DNA of 64,000 nucleotides from Candidatus Nitrosocosmicus oleophilus (GTDB taxonomy: Archaea; Thermoproteota; Nitrososphaeria; Nitrososphaerales; Nitrososphaeraceae), in the NCBI RefSeq assembly GCF_000802205.1, contig NZ_CP012850.1:2940587-3004586 (forward strand), given 5' to 3'. Numbering within the stretch: position 1 is the stretch's first letter; every line of letters begins with the position of its first letter. The notes below the pieces were generated by a model. That model had not been told where the DNA came from and ran no database searches. It saw only the letters and a list, made by a program, of their open reading frames with translations. Of this stretch, positions 18,648 to 29,396 are shown one piece after another. The translations under genes were made by a program, and so were the position numbers.

Positions 18648-21074
18648 ATAGTTGTAATCTGTGAGAAACCTTCTGTTGCAAAACGAATAGCACAAGCGCT
18701 TAGTACATATTATCACGACCACAGAAATCATTATTCAGACAAAACCTCAGACCAAGAACAAAAAAATAGATCACAACCACCACAACCAACATCTTCAACA
18801 TTATTTACTACCATTAGGGGTTTGAATGGTCAAGATTACATCATTTGTCATGCATTAGGGCACTTATACGGACTATCAGATAATAACAAAGGATCTAGAA
18901 AAGCATTCCCAGTCCTTGATCCCACTTGGTTACCATTATCCATACTAAAAAAGAAGGGGCCAAGCTCAAAATATCTGGCTTTCAAGATTGAAAAAATATT
19001 GAGGGAAATTTCTCAAATATCTAAAAATGCCTCAGGCTTTATTCATGCCTGCGACTATGACCAAGAAGGTGAAGTGATTGGATATAATATATTAGAGCAT
19101 GCTTGTCACCACAAATACTCTATTTCAAAGAGAGCCAAATTTTCATCGCTTACGGATGAAGAAATAATACAATCTTTTAATAATTTGTTACCTCCCAACG
19201 AAAAGCTAAAGGATGCAGGGACGTCACGACATATGATAGATTTCATATATGGAATTAATCTTTCTAGGGCCCTAACTAATTCTGTCAATAAAAAAAAAGA
19301 ATCTGCTGGAGAAATCAAAAAAGGTTATCAGCAATTATCAATTGGCAGGGTCCAGGGTCCCACACTTGCATTCGTAGTAGAAAGGGAAAAAGAAATTGAA
19401 AATCACATATTTGAACCCTATTGGAATGTTATAGCAGATTTTAAAAAAAACAATCAAATCATCAAAACTTATTATTATCCCCAGCGAATAGATACAAAAC
19501 CAGTTGCCGAGAACATTGTCAACTCTTGCAAAAATCAACTCGGCAAAGTAACAAATATCAAGATTATTAAAACATCAATAAGACCACCAATTCCTTTTAA
19601 TCTTGGAGACCTTCAAAAAGAAGCCTATAGGCTTTTTAGATTTACCCCAAGTTACACCCTTTCAATCGCTGAGAAATTGTACTTGGCTGCCCTTATTTCA
19701 TATCCAAGAACATCAAGCCAAAAGTTACCTTCCCCAATTAACTATGAAAAAATAATCAAAGCAGTTTCAACCCTGAATAATAATTTACATCAGGATAGTT
19801 CATATGGTAACAAAACTGGATCAATCCTTTCATATTCAGAGATCTCTATAAAATTGTTAGCCAATAAGACCCTCAAACCAAACGAAGGAAAAGAAACTGA
19901 TCCTGCGCATCCGGCCATTTATCCGACAGGCCAAAAACCAAAGCAAAAACTCGAAGATTCAGAATTAAAACTATTAGATCTCATAATCAGGAGATTCTTT
20001 TCTGCGTTTGGAAAAGATGCCTCTTCTAGTCAATCTACTGTCACGATAACAGTAAAAGACAAATATACGTTTAAAGCAGAAGAGAAAAAAATTGTTTTTG
20101 AAGGATGGATTCAATATTATAGGCCCTACTTTGATTTATCAGGCTTTGTAAATTTAGACTCACTTTCATTTCTAAAACCAGACGATATTTTAGAAAATAT
20201 AAAAATGGAACTTTTAGAAAAGTTTACCCAGCCTCCTCCCAGATACAATCAATCAACGTTGTTGCAAAAAATGGAAAGAGAAAAAATAGGGACCAAAGCC
20301 ACCAGGTCTGAAATAATTGGTACTTTGTTTAAGAGAAATTATATTACTAATCTTGTACCCCCCGCTACTACTGCAACCAATCAATCCGTTACCTATGATT
20401 CAAAGATATCAAAAAATTATCCTATTTCCAATAATCAAAAGGTAAAGACAAGCAAGTTAGAATATACAGGTGTCCAAAAATCAGGATTAAGACCTACAGA
20501 AATTGGAATAGCTATTGTAAGTTCAATGAAGAAATACATACCTAACATTGTTTCGACAAGTCTAACACAAGACATGGAAACCCAGTTAGAACAAATTGAA
20601 TCAGGAAATTCCACAAGTATACAAGTGGTAGAAAAGGCACGCACCCAAATTAAAGAAGCAATACAGTCTTTTAATATCAACGAAACTAAAATTGGCCAAG
20701 AAATATCTTTAGCCTTAGAAGCAAATAGAACAACAAATCCTTCACGAAAACCCATCGCCCTAGTTGCGTTGGGCACCTGTCCTGTTTGCAAGAATGGAAA
20801 TTTAATTGTCAAAAAGGCGATAAAATCAAAGAAAAGATTTGCAGGGTGTACATCCTATGCATCAACAAAATGCTTGGCTACATCCCCATTACCTCAAAAA
20901 GGTACAATAAAAAGCACTGGGAAAAGGTGTGAAAAATGCAACTGGCCCATTATCATAGCTAGTGGCAATAATCAGGGTAAAAAATACCAATGGGAGTTTT
21001 GTATTAATTCTCAATGCCCCTTGAAAATTTACAGCAATAGCGACAAAAAAAATCCTCCTTCACAACCAACATAA
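18648..21074 (+). CDS. topA: Type IA DNA topoisomerase (archaeal TopA-like), start unresolved
   Basis: Relaxes negative supercoils through a 5'-phosphotyrosine link. Visible are the TOPRIM DYDQEGEVIG motif, the active-site Tyr in ALISYPRTSS (codon 294 from the ATG at 18822), and two C-terminal Cys4 modules (CPVC, then CEKC with later Cys pairs). The first ATG at 18822 is too late: the same frame upstream encodes IVVICEKPSVAKRIAQAL, the TOPRIM start with its catalytic Glu. That frame opens at 18600 but has no ATG, GTG or TTG before this motif. Either an unusual start codon (for example ATA at 18648) or a frameshift near 18620-18650 is needed. I set the start at the conserved motif. Confidence 0.88.
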   Translation: MVVICEKPSVAKRIAQALSTYYHDHRNHYSDKTSDQEQKNRSQPPQPTSSTLFTTIRGLNGQDYIICHALGHLYGLSDNNKGSRKAFPVLDPTWLPLSILKKKGPSSKYLAFKIEKILREISQISKNASGFIHACDYDQEGEVIGYNILEHACHHKYSISKRAKFSSLTDEEIIQSFNNLLPPNEKLKDAGTSRHMIDFIYGINLSRALTNSVNKKKESAGEIKKGYQQLSIGRVQGPTLAFVVEREKEIENHIFEPYWNVIADFKKNNQIIKTYYYPQRIDTKPVAENIVNSCKNQLGKVTNIKIIKTSIRPPIPFNLGDLQKEAYRLFRFTPSYTLSIAEKLYLAALISYPRTSSQKLPSPINYEKIIKAVSTLNNNLHQDSSYGNKTGSILSYSEISIKLLANKTLKPNEGKETDPAHPAIYPTGQKPKQKLEDSELKLLDLIIRRFFSAFGKDASSSQSTVTITVKDKYTFKAEEKKIVFEGWIQYYRPYFDLSGFVNLDSLSFLKPDDILENIKMELLEKFTQPPPRYNQSTLLQKMEREKIGTKATRSEIIGTLFKRNYITNLVPPATTATNQSVTYDSKISKNYPISNNQKVKTSKLEYTGVQKSGLRPTEIGIAIVSSMKKYIPNIVSTSLTQDMETQLEQIESGNSTSIQVVEKARTQIKEAIQSFNINETKIGQEISLALEANRTTNPSRKPIALVALGTCPVCKNGNLIVKKAIKSKKRFAGCTSYASTKCLATSPLPQKGTIKSTGKRCEKCNWPIIIASGNNQGKKYQWEFCINSQCPLKIYSNSDKKNPPSQPT

Positions 21075-21220
21075 TGGACAGAGAGAAACAACAGATCACA
21101 ATTCAATTTAAAAACATGACAGCTTTGTCGATGTCTACTAGGATATAGGTAAATAATAGATATTGATGAGCAAAATAACGAATTCGTTATACTTGGTAAA
21201 TCATGTTTTACTCACCGAAA

Positions 21221-21769
21221 TTATCTTACCACAAGTACAGGACAGTGTGCGTATTTTAGCACTTCTGTGGCAGTACTTCCAACTAGCATTTTTTTCAAAC
21301 CGGTTCGGCCCTTACTTCCAACTACTAGTAAGTCGACATTTTTGGATTCGGCGTAATCAACTATGGTCGATGCAGCAGATGTTTCAGCCTCAATAATTGC
21401 AGTTTCAAAGCGTGAAACAGTTGAATCAGTAGAGGTAGAATCAGCGGTATTAGAAGTAGGAGTGGCATTGATTCCTTCCGAAATCACTTTATCATTTTCT
21501 GAAGCCAGCACCTTCCTGTTGCCTGCATTGTACTTTTCTTTAAGCGAATTCATCAATTCGTCAAATTTCTGACGCTCTTTTTCTAACTTGTCAGAACCGT
21601 ATGTCGGGGCGAATACAACACTTGAAAGTAAATATGGATATTTGTAACCATCTAAAATGTGCAAAATTATCAATGAAGAATTATATTTATTGCCTATTTC
21701 CATAGCACTTTCAACGGCATCCAATGAGGGTTTTGATCCATCAAATGCAACCAATATCTTTGAAAACAT
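21221..21769 (-). CDS. Universal stress protein (UspA family)
   Basis: A 182-residue single UspA domain. ILVAFDGSKPS at residues 5-15 and the late VVGSKGRTGLKKMLVGSTATEVLK (ATP-binding GxxGxxxxxxGS type) are diagnostic, and it ends in CPVLVVR. A Ser/Thr-rich insert at about 105-120 is longer than usual. Such proteins bind ATP or other nucleotides and accumulate under stress. Monocistronic by position. Confidence 0.93.
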   Translation of the reverse strand: MFSKILVAFDGSKPSLDAVESAMEIGNKYNSSLIILHILDGYKYPYLLSSVVFAPTYGSDKLEKERQKFDELMNSLKEKYNAGNRKVLASENDKVISEGINATPTSNTADSTSTDSTVSRFETAIIEAETSAASTIVDYAESKNVDLLVVGSKGRTGLKKMLVGSTATEVLKYAHCPVLVVR

Positions 21770-22060
21770 TAGGTTTCTTGTTTAAACTATAACTTATTTT
21801 AATTGTTTGATTTATTCTGTTGTCATCCCACATGAACAAGACAGAGGAAATAACTAGGGATTATTAATTAAGGATTTTTGCTAATGTTGAAGAACAAAAT
21901 AGAAAACAGATGTTTACTAAGACACAGAAGGAGAAACTACATCAACGCTCGTAAGACCTCAAATCCAAATTCAAGGGTTCAATTTTGCTATTCTTATGAC
22001 GGCAACCAATGCATTAGTGATAAATATTGGCAAGTTCATTTTAAAGTACGTGTCTTCTGT

Positions 22061-24397
22061 ATGTCAAGTCAAAATTCTTTGAAATTGAAAGGAAAAACAA
22101 CCAAGACTGACTTGGTTTCCAAAGTATATGAAAAATTACAAAAAAATATTTTAAAATTTAAACAAGTTTCAAATAAACCACTTACACTTGGAGAAAAAAT
22201 TCTGATAGGTCACCTTGATGAGTCAACGGACTTTATGACCTTCAATGGCTTAACTCCGGGAAATGGATATATCTTGTTAAACCCAGACAGAGTTGCCCTT
22301 CAAGACGTTACAGGACAAACCACAATCTTGCAATTTATGCAAGCAGGTATAAAACAGGTTTTGGTCCCCACTACGGTACATTGCGACCATTTGATTCAAG
22401 CAAGGGTGGGCAGCGATTCTGACACCAAAGCCGCAATTTACGAAAATAATGAAGTCTATCAATTTCTAGAATCTGCCTCAAGAAAATATGGTATAGGATT
22501 TTGGAAACCTGGTGCTGGAATAATACACCAGGTTGTTCTAGAAAACTATGCATTTCCAGGTGGTTTGATGATCGGAACAGATTCTCATACCCCAAATGCC
22601 GGAGGATTAGGTATGCTTGCTATAGGGGTAGGCGGACTGGATGCTGCCGAAGTCATGGCAGGGCTGCCTTGGGAAGTCTTGTACCCAAAAAGAATCGGAG
22701 TATATTTAACAGGGAAACTAAACGGTTGGACATCTCCTAAAGATATCATACTATTTGTTGCATCAAAGCTAACCGTATCTGGCGGGACTAACGCAATAAT
22801 AGAATACTTTGGACCAGGTGCAAGAAGTGTAAGCTGCACGGGAAAAGCCACCATAACAAATATGGGTGCAGAAATAGGTGCTACCTGTTCTGTTTTTTCA
22901 TATGACGACAAAATGGAATCCTACTTGATCTCTACAGGTCGAAAAGATTTGGCAGATATTGCAAATAAAAACAAAGAATTGCTTACACCAGATCCAGAAA
23001 TTGAAAAAGAAATCAGCCAGAATCGCGACAACGCTACTAAATATTTCGATCAACTTATTGAAATAAACCTAGACGAACTAGAACCTTACATAGTAGGTCC
23101 GCATACCCCTGATCTCGCCAGGCCCATTTCAAAAATGGCTGAAGACATTCAAAAAAACAACTACTTAGACACGATTTCTGTTTCGCTTATAGGAAGCTGT
23201 ACTAATTCATCTTACGAAGACATGTCCCGTGCAGCTGATATCGCAAAGCAGGCAATAGAAAAAGGAATCAAGACAAAAACACCTCTTCAAGTTACACCGG
23301 GCTCAGAAATGATAAGAGAAACGATAGAAAGAGATGGTCAGATTCAATTGTTAAGAGATATTGGAGCAAATGTATTAGCTAATGCATGTGGACCCTGTAT
23401 AGGGCAATGGAGCAGGCCTGAAATAAAAAAAGGAGAGCCAAATACTATAGTCACTTCCTATAACAGAAACTTCCCTGGAAGAAATGATGGTAGAAGAGAA
23501 ACCATGAACTTTATTGGTAGTCCAGAACTTGTAATAGCCCTCGCCCTAGGCGGTCGACTCTCATTTAACCCACTAAAGGACGAGCTGGAGGCAAGCGACG
23601 GGACCAAATTCAAACTAGACCCCCCGAAAATAGCCCCCGAAGTCCCAAAAGACGGTTTCAAAGACACGGTAGACATCTATGTCGCTCCCGCTACAGACCC
23701 AGAAAGCGTGGCAGTTGTAATAGACAAAAATAGCCAACGACTTCAAGCTCTAGAACCCTTTTTAGAGTGGGACGGAAACGACTTTATCAAATTACCAGTA
23801 TTGACCAAGGTAAAGGGAAAATGTACAACTGATCATATTTCACCTGCCGGTCCATGGTTAATGTATAGGGGTCATCTAGACAGATTAAGCGATAATTTGT
23901 TATTAGGCGCAGTAAACGCATTTAGAGACGGAGAAGTAGGCAAAGGACTCAATCTCTTAAATAAGAACATTGAAACTTTTTCCCATATCGCCAGAGAGTA
24001 CAGGAAGAATGGATTAAAATGGATAATCATTGGCGATAAGAATTATGGAGAAGGCAGCAGCCGTGAACACGCAGCAATGACTCCAAGATATTTAGGCTGT
24101 GCTGCAGTAATTGCAAAAAGTTTTGCCAGAATACATGAAACAAATCTAAAGAAACAAGGGATTCTTGCTCTGACTTTTGTGGAATCATCTGATTATGAGA
24201 AGATAAGAGAAGACGACAGAATAAGCATAATTGATTTACAAGATCTTAGACCCAAAGGTGTAGTAACTGCCAACTTATACCATAGTGATGGTACTGTAGA
24301 ACAAATTCCATTGATACATTCATACAATGATGCTCAACTAAAGTGGTTTCGTGCTGGTTCTGCCCTTAACATCCTGAGATCAACTGAAAGAGTTTAA
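22061..24397 (+). CDS. acn: Aconitate hydratase, mitochondrial-like type
   Basis: Interconverts citrate and isocitrate through a 4Fe-4S cluster. From the ATG at 22061 the protein has 778 residues, the size of mitochondrial aconitase. An upstream in-frame ATG at 21878 would add 61 residues rich in Arg and Cys that do not look like the family. Cluster cysteines are in IGSCTNSS and NACGPCIGQW; substrate-contact motifs include GTDSHTPNAGGLG, SYNRNFPGRNDG and GSSREHAAM. It would serve the citric-acid cycle. Transcribed alone, divergent from the UspA gene. Confidence 0.95.
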   Translation: MSSQNSLKLKGKTTKTDLVSKVYEKLQKNILKFKQVSNKPLTLGEKILIGHLDESTDFMTFNGLTPGNGYILLNPDRVALQDVTGQTTILQFMQAGIKQVLVPTTVHCDHLIQARVGSDSDTKAAIYENNEVYQFLESASRKYGIGFWKPGAGIIHQVVLENYAFPGGLMIGTDSHTPNAGGLGMLAIGVGGLDAAEVMAGLPWEVLYPKRIGVYLTGKLNGWTSPKDIILFVASKLTVSGGTNAIIEYFGPGARSVSCTGKATITNMGAEIGATCSVFSYDDKMESYLISTGRKDLADIANKNKELLTPDPEIEKEISQNRDNATKYFDQLIEINLDELEPYIVGPHTPDLARPISKMAEDIQKNNYLDTISVSLIGSCTNSSYEDMSRAADIAKQAIEKGIKTKTPLQVTPGSEMIRETIERDGQIQLLRDIGANVLANACGPCIGQWSRPEIKKGEPNTIVTSYNRNFPGRNDGRRETMNFIGSPELVIALALGGRLSFNPLKDELEASDGTKFKLDPPKIAPEVPKDGFKDTVDIYVAPATDPESVAVVIDKNSQRLQALEPFLEWDGNDFIKLPVLTKVKGKCTTDHISPAGPWLMYRGHLDRLSDNLLLGAVNAFRDGEVGKGLNLLNKNIETFSHIAREYRKNGLKWIIIGDKNYGEGSSREHAAMTPRYLGCAAVIAKSFARIHETNLKKQGILALTFVESSDYEKIREDDRISIIDLQDLRPKGVVTANLYHSDGTVEQIPLIHSYNDAQLKWFRAGSALNILRSTERV

Positions 24398-24659
24398 TCG
24401 ATCTCTACTCTTACTTCTATTCCTACATCTTAGTCATGGATATCACGACCGCTATATCCATTACTGTTGCTAGTCTACTTCAGCTGACAATCCATTTATT
24501 ATAAGAAACAGACAAGTGAGCAAAAATATTCATTTTGTTTAAGTTTTCTTGTTCTTTTTCGCTATCATTTATATATTACAAAAGAAGTAACGAAACAATT
24601 AAACTCACAGGAGCAACTAAAAAAATTCAAATATTGAGGTGGAGGAACACCTATCTATC

Positions 24660-25058
24660 TCAAATACTCAAAGCAGATACTTCAAAAAAGCCTAATTTCC
24701 CCAGATAGGGAATTTCTTCTTTAAATTTTAAAGCATCTTTTACTAAAAAGCCATACCTCTTAAATGTATGATTTGATTTTAACTTTTCAATTGAGAAATG
24801 CTTGTGATGATCACCCAAAAAATCTTCAATAGTTGTATACTTTATAACATCGTACACAAGCGCTTTTCCTATAATCGCACCTCTGACCAAATTGCGTTCG
24901 TCAAAATCTAGAGTCAAACAGGCATCTTTATTGACATTTTTTGAGGCATGTATCAAGAATGAACCTCGAAAGTTGGTATTCCATTTTCTGATTTCTATAG
25001 TCTTTCTTCCAGTTGCAAGCAAATCAGCATAAGGCTGTTTTAGAGAAAGACATTTCAA
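24660..25058 (-). CDS. ASCH-domain protein
   Basis: A 132-residue protein covering one ASCH domain. The N-terminal CLSLKQPYADLLATGRKTIE motif and the IRKWNTNFRGSFLIHAS strand form the predicted RNA-binding cleft. ASCH folds are related to PUA and are thought to bind RNA or modified bases. No partner gene is apparent. Confidence 0.85.
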   Translation of the reverse strand: MKCLSLKQPYADLLATGRKTIEIRKWNTNFRGSFLIHASKNVNKDACLTLDFDERNLVRGAIIGKALVYDVIKYTTIEDFLGDHHKHFSIEKLKSNHTFKRYGFLVKDALKFKEEIPYLGKLGFFEVSALSI

Positions 25059-25281
25059 ATACTGAAAATCTGAAAGTAAGATATTTAAATCATAATAATA
25101 TTTTTAGTAGGATGTTCATCTCCATTTATTATATAATCCGACCGGATTTGAATGGTTTGAAAGGAAGATCCTTGGTTGCATCCAAAGAAAAGTTAATCAA
25201 ATATTTCTCTAAATGACAAGCTTGTCAACAATGACACTCAGATAATCAAACTAAAATTGTTCCTACTTAATTAACTAAATG

Positions 25282-26052
25282 CTAGGCGACACAAAGTATT
25301 TTTGTTAATATCTTAGAAGCACTCGCTCTTATTGAAAAATCCATTAGAGAGGTCATTTCAGTAACATTGGGATTTATTTCTACAAGCACTGCATGATTTT
25401 TGACAGCGTGATATGGTAAAGTATTAGCTGGAGAAACGTTTAATGATGTTCCAATAACAAACATTATGTCACATTCAGACGATAATCGGATGGCTTGAAT
25501 CCAGGCGTCTTGAGGCAAGGGTTCCTCAAAAAGTACCACATCAGGTTTTAATATGTTATCACAACCTGGACAAGTTGGAATTTTTTCTTCACTAAAGTTA
25601 TTGAAAAAATCAAAATAATCATACTGTTTCCTTTTTCCACAAGCTAAACAAACCATTCCAAAAATGTTGCCATGTAACTCTATGACATTTTGAGATCCTC
25701 CTCGCTGATGTAATCTATCAATATTTTGAGTTATAACGTGACTATTTTCGGGCCTTGTATTTTCAAATCTTCCGATAGCAGTATGAGCATCATTACATTC
25801 AGCTTGACATACAAGTCTTTGTCGTGAGTAAAAGAAATCCCATACCAATTCTGGATTTGAAATAAAGGCAGAGTGTGAAGCAAGTTTCGCTGGGTCGTAC
25901 TTTTTCCATAAGCCATCCTTATCCCTAAAAGTGGGGATTCCACTTTCCCTTGAAATCCCAGCTCCTGTAAAAAATACGAAATTTTCGGATTTATCAATGA
26001 TTTTTTGAATTTGAATTATATCTTCCAGGTAATCTCCCTCAATGCCCTCCAT
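25282..26052 (-). CDS. Sir2-family NAD-dependent protein deacylase
   Basis: A 256-residue sirtuin. The NAD-binding GAGISRESGIPTFRDKDGLW lies at residues 31-50 and ITQNIDRLHQRGG follows at about 104-116. The catalytic His is in ELHGNIF. Zinc is held by two CxxC pairs (CLAC, CPGC) with a short insert between them, and the late GTSLNVSPANTLP motif completes the Rossmann site. In archaea sirtuins deacetylate chromatin proteins and enzymes. Monocistronic. Confidence 0.95.
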   Translation of the reverse strand: MEGIEGDYLEDIIQIQKIIDKSENFVFFTGAGISRESGIPTFRDKDGLWKKYDPAKLASHSAFISNPELVWDFFYSRQRLVCQAECNDAHTAIGRFENTRPENSHVITQNIDRLHQRGGSQNVIELHGNIFGMVCLACGKRKQYDYFDFFNNFSEEKIPTCPGCDNILKPDVVLFEEPLPQDAWIQAIRLSSECDIMFVIGTSLNVSPANTLPYHAVKNHAVLVEINPNVTEMTSLMDFSIRASASKILTKILCVA

Positions 26053-26356
26053 GCTGGTTGTTTATTGCTATGGAATTTAAATTCATAGATTTATATAGAT
26101 TACAAACGTGTTCGTACTAAATAGAGCCTCAAACTACCGTAATTGCTTATCAAAAATATAAGAAACTGTCATATATTTCAGATAGAAAAATGAAAATCCT
26201 AGCCTTAGAAACAGATCATTTGAAGAGAATCTTAATGTGACAGGAAGATTTGAATTTGAGTGAACTTGGGATGGTCGTTGATAAAATTACGTTCCTAATA
26301 TGGTAATATAATTTCAGATGATAAATTATGTTACCATTAGTGAATGCTTACAAACA
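26053..26356. other. Intergenic, no gene recognised
   Basis: AT-rich interval between sirB-type and msrA genes, both on the minus strand. Nothing coding is apparent; a 16-codon frame near 26190 is too short to support. Confidence 0.4.
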
Positions 26357-26938
26357 CTACAAGTATTCATTCTTTACTCTGTCCTGGAATTTTGATAATA
26401 ATTTTTGTACTTTTGGATCGATCACGTAACTACAATACGGTACATTCTTGTTGTTATCATAGTAATTTTTGTGATACTTCTCAGCAGGGTAGAAATTTTT
26501 AAAAGGGGTGATTTCAGTGACTATAGGATTAGAGTAAACTTTCTTTTTCTCAATATTTTCTTTCACGAGATTTGCTGTGTCCTTTTGTTTTGGTGTTTGA
26601 TAAAAAATGGCAGATCGATATTGTGTTCCCACATCATTTCCCTGTCGATTAAGTGTCGTTGGATCATGAGTATACCAAAATATTTCAAAGAGTTTTTCTA
26701 GAGGAATGATTTTTGGATCAAATCGGATTTGAATGGCTTCAGCATGACCAGTTTCACCAGTACAAACTTGGTCATACGATGGGTCATCTAGAAATCCTCC
26801 TGAATATCCAGGTATGACTGAGACAATTCCCCGAACTCGCTTAAAAACGGCCTCTGTACACCAAAAGCAGCCGTTTGCCAGTGTTATTTCTTCGAAACCA
26901 TCTGTATTGTTAGAATTTTTGGCTTGTGGGTCGTTCAT
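26357..26938 (-). CDS. msrA: Peptide methionine-S-sulfoxide reductase
   Basis: Repairs oxidised methionine. The catalytic Cys lies in NGCFWCTEAVFKRV at residues 23-36, and the family segments GYSGG, YDQVCTGETGHAEA, FWYTHDPTTLNRQGNDVGTQ and YRSAIFY are all present. At 193 residues the length is typical. It is cytoplasmic and needs a thiol donor such as thioredoxin. Start chosen at the ATG 26938. Confidence 0.96.
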   Translation of the reverse strand: MNDPQAKNSNNTDGFEEITLANGCFWCTEAVFKRVRGIVSVIPGYSGGFLDDPSYDQVCTGETGHAEAIQIRFDPKIIPLEKLFEIFWYTHDPTTLNRQGNDVGTQYRSAIFYQTPKQKDTANLVKENIEKKKVYSNPIVTEITPFKNFYPAEKYHKNYYDNNKNVPYCSYVIDPKVQKLLSKFQDRVKNEYL

Positions 26939-27555
26939 ATGAATAGATAAGCAGCCACCACCCTATTAGATTTATTCACTCCTTTGTGTGTTTTTGAGAG
27001 TAATTTAGAGATGCCAAATTAGAACCAGGGTTTGAATTGACAAAAAGTCGTTGAGAAGGTCTATAATATTTTAAAAATAAAACAGAGGCATTTAAGAATG
27101 ATTTTAACTTTAGCTTATCCTATACAAATAAACCGAATTTTATCAAGAATTTTAAGAATTAATAAATTAATAAAAATAAAGGTAACTACGAAGATTTAAG
27201 ATTTGTTAATAAAAAGTATCATTGATTTGGTCCTTACTGCAAATCAAGAATAATCTTAATTTCGAATCAGAATACCATCAAGATAAAACAGGTATGAAAT
27301 TAGAATTGAAACTACCACATTAACATATGTGAAATCAGAACGTATTCAATTTATCGATTTAAAGTTTTTCAAAAATTATACTATACGATCAATTAGTAAG
27401 ATTATTAAATATTAAGACATTAAAATTTTAATTAACAAAAAAGGATCGTTCTAATTAATCAACTTTGAAGAGGTTGTAATCGTAATTAAATATAAAGGTT
27501 ATCTCTAACTGATTTTATTCGTTTAAATAATAGAAGATTTATAGTATTTAAAAAA
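26939..27555. other. Intergenic, very AT-rich, no gene recognised
   Basis: A 617-base divergent gap with long runs of A and T and no coding frame on either strand. It must contain the promoters of msrA and the secreted protein at 27556; several TTAATTAA-like stretches prevent picking one TATA box. Confidence 0.5.
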
Positions 27556-28869
27556 TTGGTAACTGTAGATCCTTTTTTCAAAAGTTTTTTTATTCTGTTT
27601 ATTACAATTATCTTCTTTTCTTTTATTATCTTTTATATGAACAATATTTTGATTGTAGGGCCCAAATCAAATGTAGAAATTATGGCTTTCGCTCAAACCG
27701 TAAGTCATATTCAAGGGAAAAACTATGTTTTACTAAATACTACAGATACCAAGAATTGTCCTGAATTTTACGATAATCCTGGAGAAAGTAATAAAACCTT
27801 TGCTTCTCCTATAAATAACACATCATCCATCCCCCATAACGGGAGCGGAATAGGTAATATCACCGATCCAGTCGAAGATCCAAAGACAATCACCAATATT
27901 TGTCCATTCTTAAAGATAATGTATCCATATGATTGTTCATCAGAAATAAACAGTTTATCGGAAATAATGTGTGATTCAAAGGAAGAAGATCTAAATCAAA
28001 CTGAAGTCGAAGAGGATGAGGACAATAATGAGGAGGAAGTAGAACAGGCCGAAGAAGAAATACCAGATAATGAAATATTTGACGAAAAAGGTTTGTTGAT
28101 AGCGGATACAAAATTCAACAAACAATATTCATACGAATTAGTTGACCCTCTTAATTCTGACAAAAAAATAAGAGTTAATTTGGACCTTGGAAAGCACACT
28201 CAAGGACATAATAAACACATAAATTCACCCAGGATTGAAATTGAGAGAGAAAACATTAACGGAAGCTTAGACATGAATGCTGCGAAGAACCAAATGATAG
28301 TTTGGAAAGGAAACATATTGAATTATTTTGAACAACCAGAAGATAAGTTTGATAATGAAACATATATTGAAATAATGTTTAACACTGGTTTTCACGCGTC
28401 TGATGCACCAGATATTGAGCGGAGAGGAATCGGAGTAGTATTTGACGTTTCAAACAGCAGTAACCCATACATTATGGATTATCGTGATGACGGCAGATAC
28501 TTGAAACTTACAATGAATGATGTAAAAAATTTAGCAGGAGATGATTTTATTTTTCATTCAAACGACAATAGGAGCAAAGACTATTTCCTAAACGATCTCA
28601 TTAATACTAGTAATGTTACCCTGAAGGTGAAAACTTTTTTGACAGGCGATAATAAACGCGTTATAGAAGCATATATCGATCCTGGTACAGGCAAAGAGAT
28701 TTGCTATTGGACTTTAAAAGACGCTTCAAAACTGCAACATCATGAGGAAATTAAGGATATAGAGGGATTTATAGAAACAGTTCATCAGGGTTCGGGATTT
28801 ACCTATGTCCGAACTGACAACATAGATACTCGTCTCGCATCCTTACAATCACTAATTTTAACTAATTAG
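27556..28869 (+). CDS. Large exported protein of unknown function
   Basis: A 437-residue protein from a TTG start. Residues 6-30 form a signal or anchor. Residues 45-145 are Asn/Thr/Pro-rich with five Cys that could form disulfides. An acidic stretch of Glu/Asp follows at about 145-170 (EVEEDEDNNEEEVEQ). Residues 180-437 are a beta-rich domain with repeated aromatic strands (IVWKGNILNYFEQPED, YIMDYRDDGRYLKL). No family recognised; the composition suits a cell-surface protein, perhaps cation binding. Confidence 0.6.
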   Translation: MVTVDPFFKSFFILFITIIFFSFIIFYMNNILIVGPKSNVEIMAFAQTVSHIQGKNYVLLNTTDTKNCPEFYDNPGESNKTFASPINNTSSIPHNGSGIGNITDPVEDPKTITNICPFLKIMYPYDCSSEINSLSEIMCDSKEEDLNQTEVEEDEDNNEEEVEQAEEEIPDNEIFDEKGLLIADTKFNKQYSYELVDPLNSDKKIRVNLDLGKHTQGHNKHINSPRIEIERENINGSLDMNAAKNQMIVWKGNILNYFEQPEDKFDNETYIEIMFNTGFHASDAPDIERRGIGVVFDVSNSSNPYIMDYRDDGRYLKLTMNDVKNLAGDDFIFHSNDNRSKDYFLNDLINTSNVTLKVKTFLTGDNKRVIEAYIDPGTGKEICYWTLKDASKLQHHEEIKDIEGFIETVHQGSGFTYVRTDNIDTRLASLQSLILTN

Positions 28870-29396
28870 TGTGGTTGTTACATTTTTTGAAGTAAATTGT
28901 CAGTCCTAAATGAGAATTATTGAGCACACACAGATCAATGCACTTTTTTTTCTTCTACATCTTTATTGTCAAATCAAATTCCCCATAAATCTATTGTGTT
29001 TACCATAGACAACCAGCAAAGTTCTCAGGTTCTACAAAATTTTATGATCATATATTTAGTATATAGTATATTAAGGATCAATCTTTATACTCCTAGGCCA
29101 GTTGAGGTCAATTCAAGTACCATCTGAGGGGTCTATTTGGGTATATCCTTTCAGTTGTGCATTAAGCACTATCCACTATGATCCTGCAAGCGCCTACCCA
29201 AAATGACTTTAAGTACACCTAACCCATCCCGTCTTCTCAGAGCATGAATATCAACAGCAAAAGACAAAAATGATTTATAGGCGACATAAACCGAAAAATA
29301 ATTGATTTCACCTCATCCCCTCAATAAATTTGGGATCTGGATATAAAGGATGTAGTGAATGATTCTTTAGGTAATAAAATCAAGAGGTACCATAAT
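28870..29396. other. Intergenic between convergent genes, no gene recognised
   Basis: A 527-base gap with no credible frame on either strand and no tRNA-like fold. A TATATTTAGTATATAGTATATT run at about 29051-29072 is the only notable motif. Confidence 0.45.

Noticed and set aside
21878-22060. 61-residue extension of aconitase
   Set aside because: It is basic, Cys-rich and outside the family's usual length; the ATG at 22061 gives the expected 778 residues.
27000-27555. CRISPR, tRNA or rRNA in AT-rich gaps
   Set aside because: No spaced direct repeats, cloverleaf signature or conserved rRNA stretch was seen here or in other gaps.
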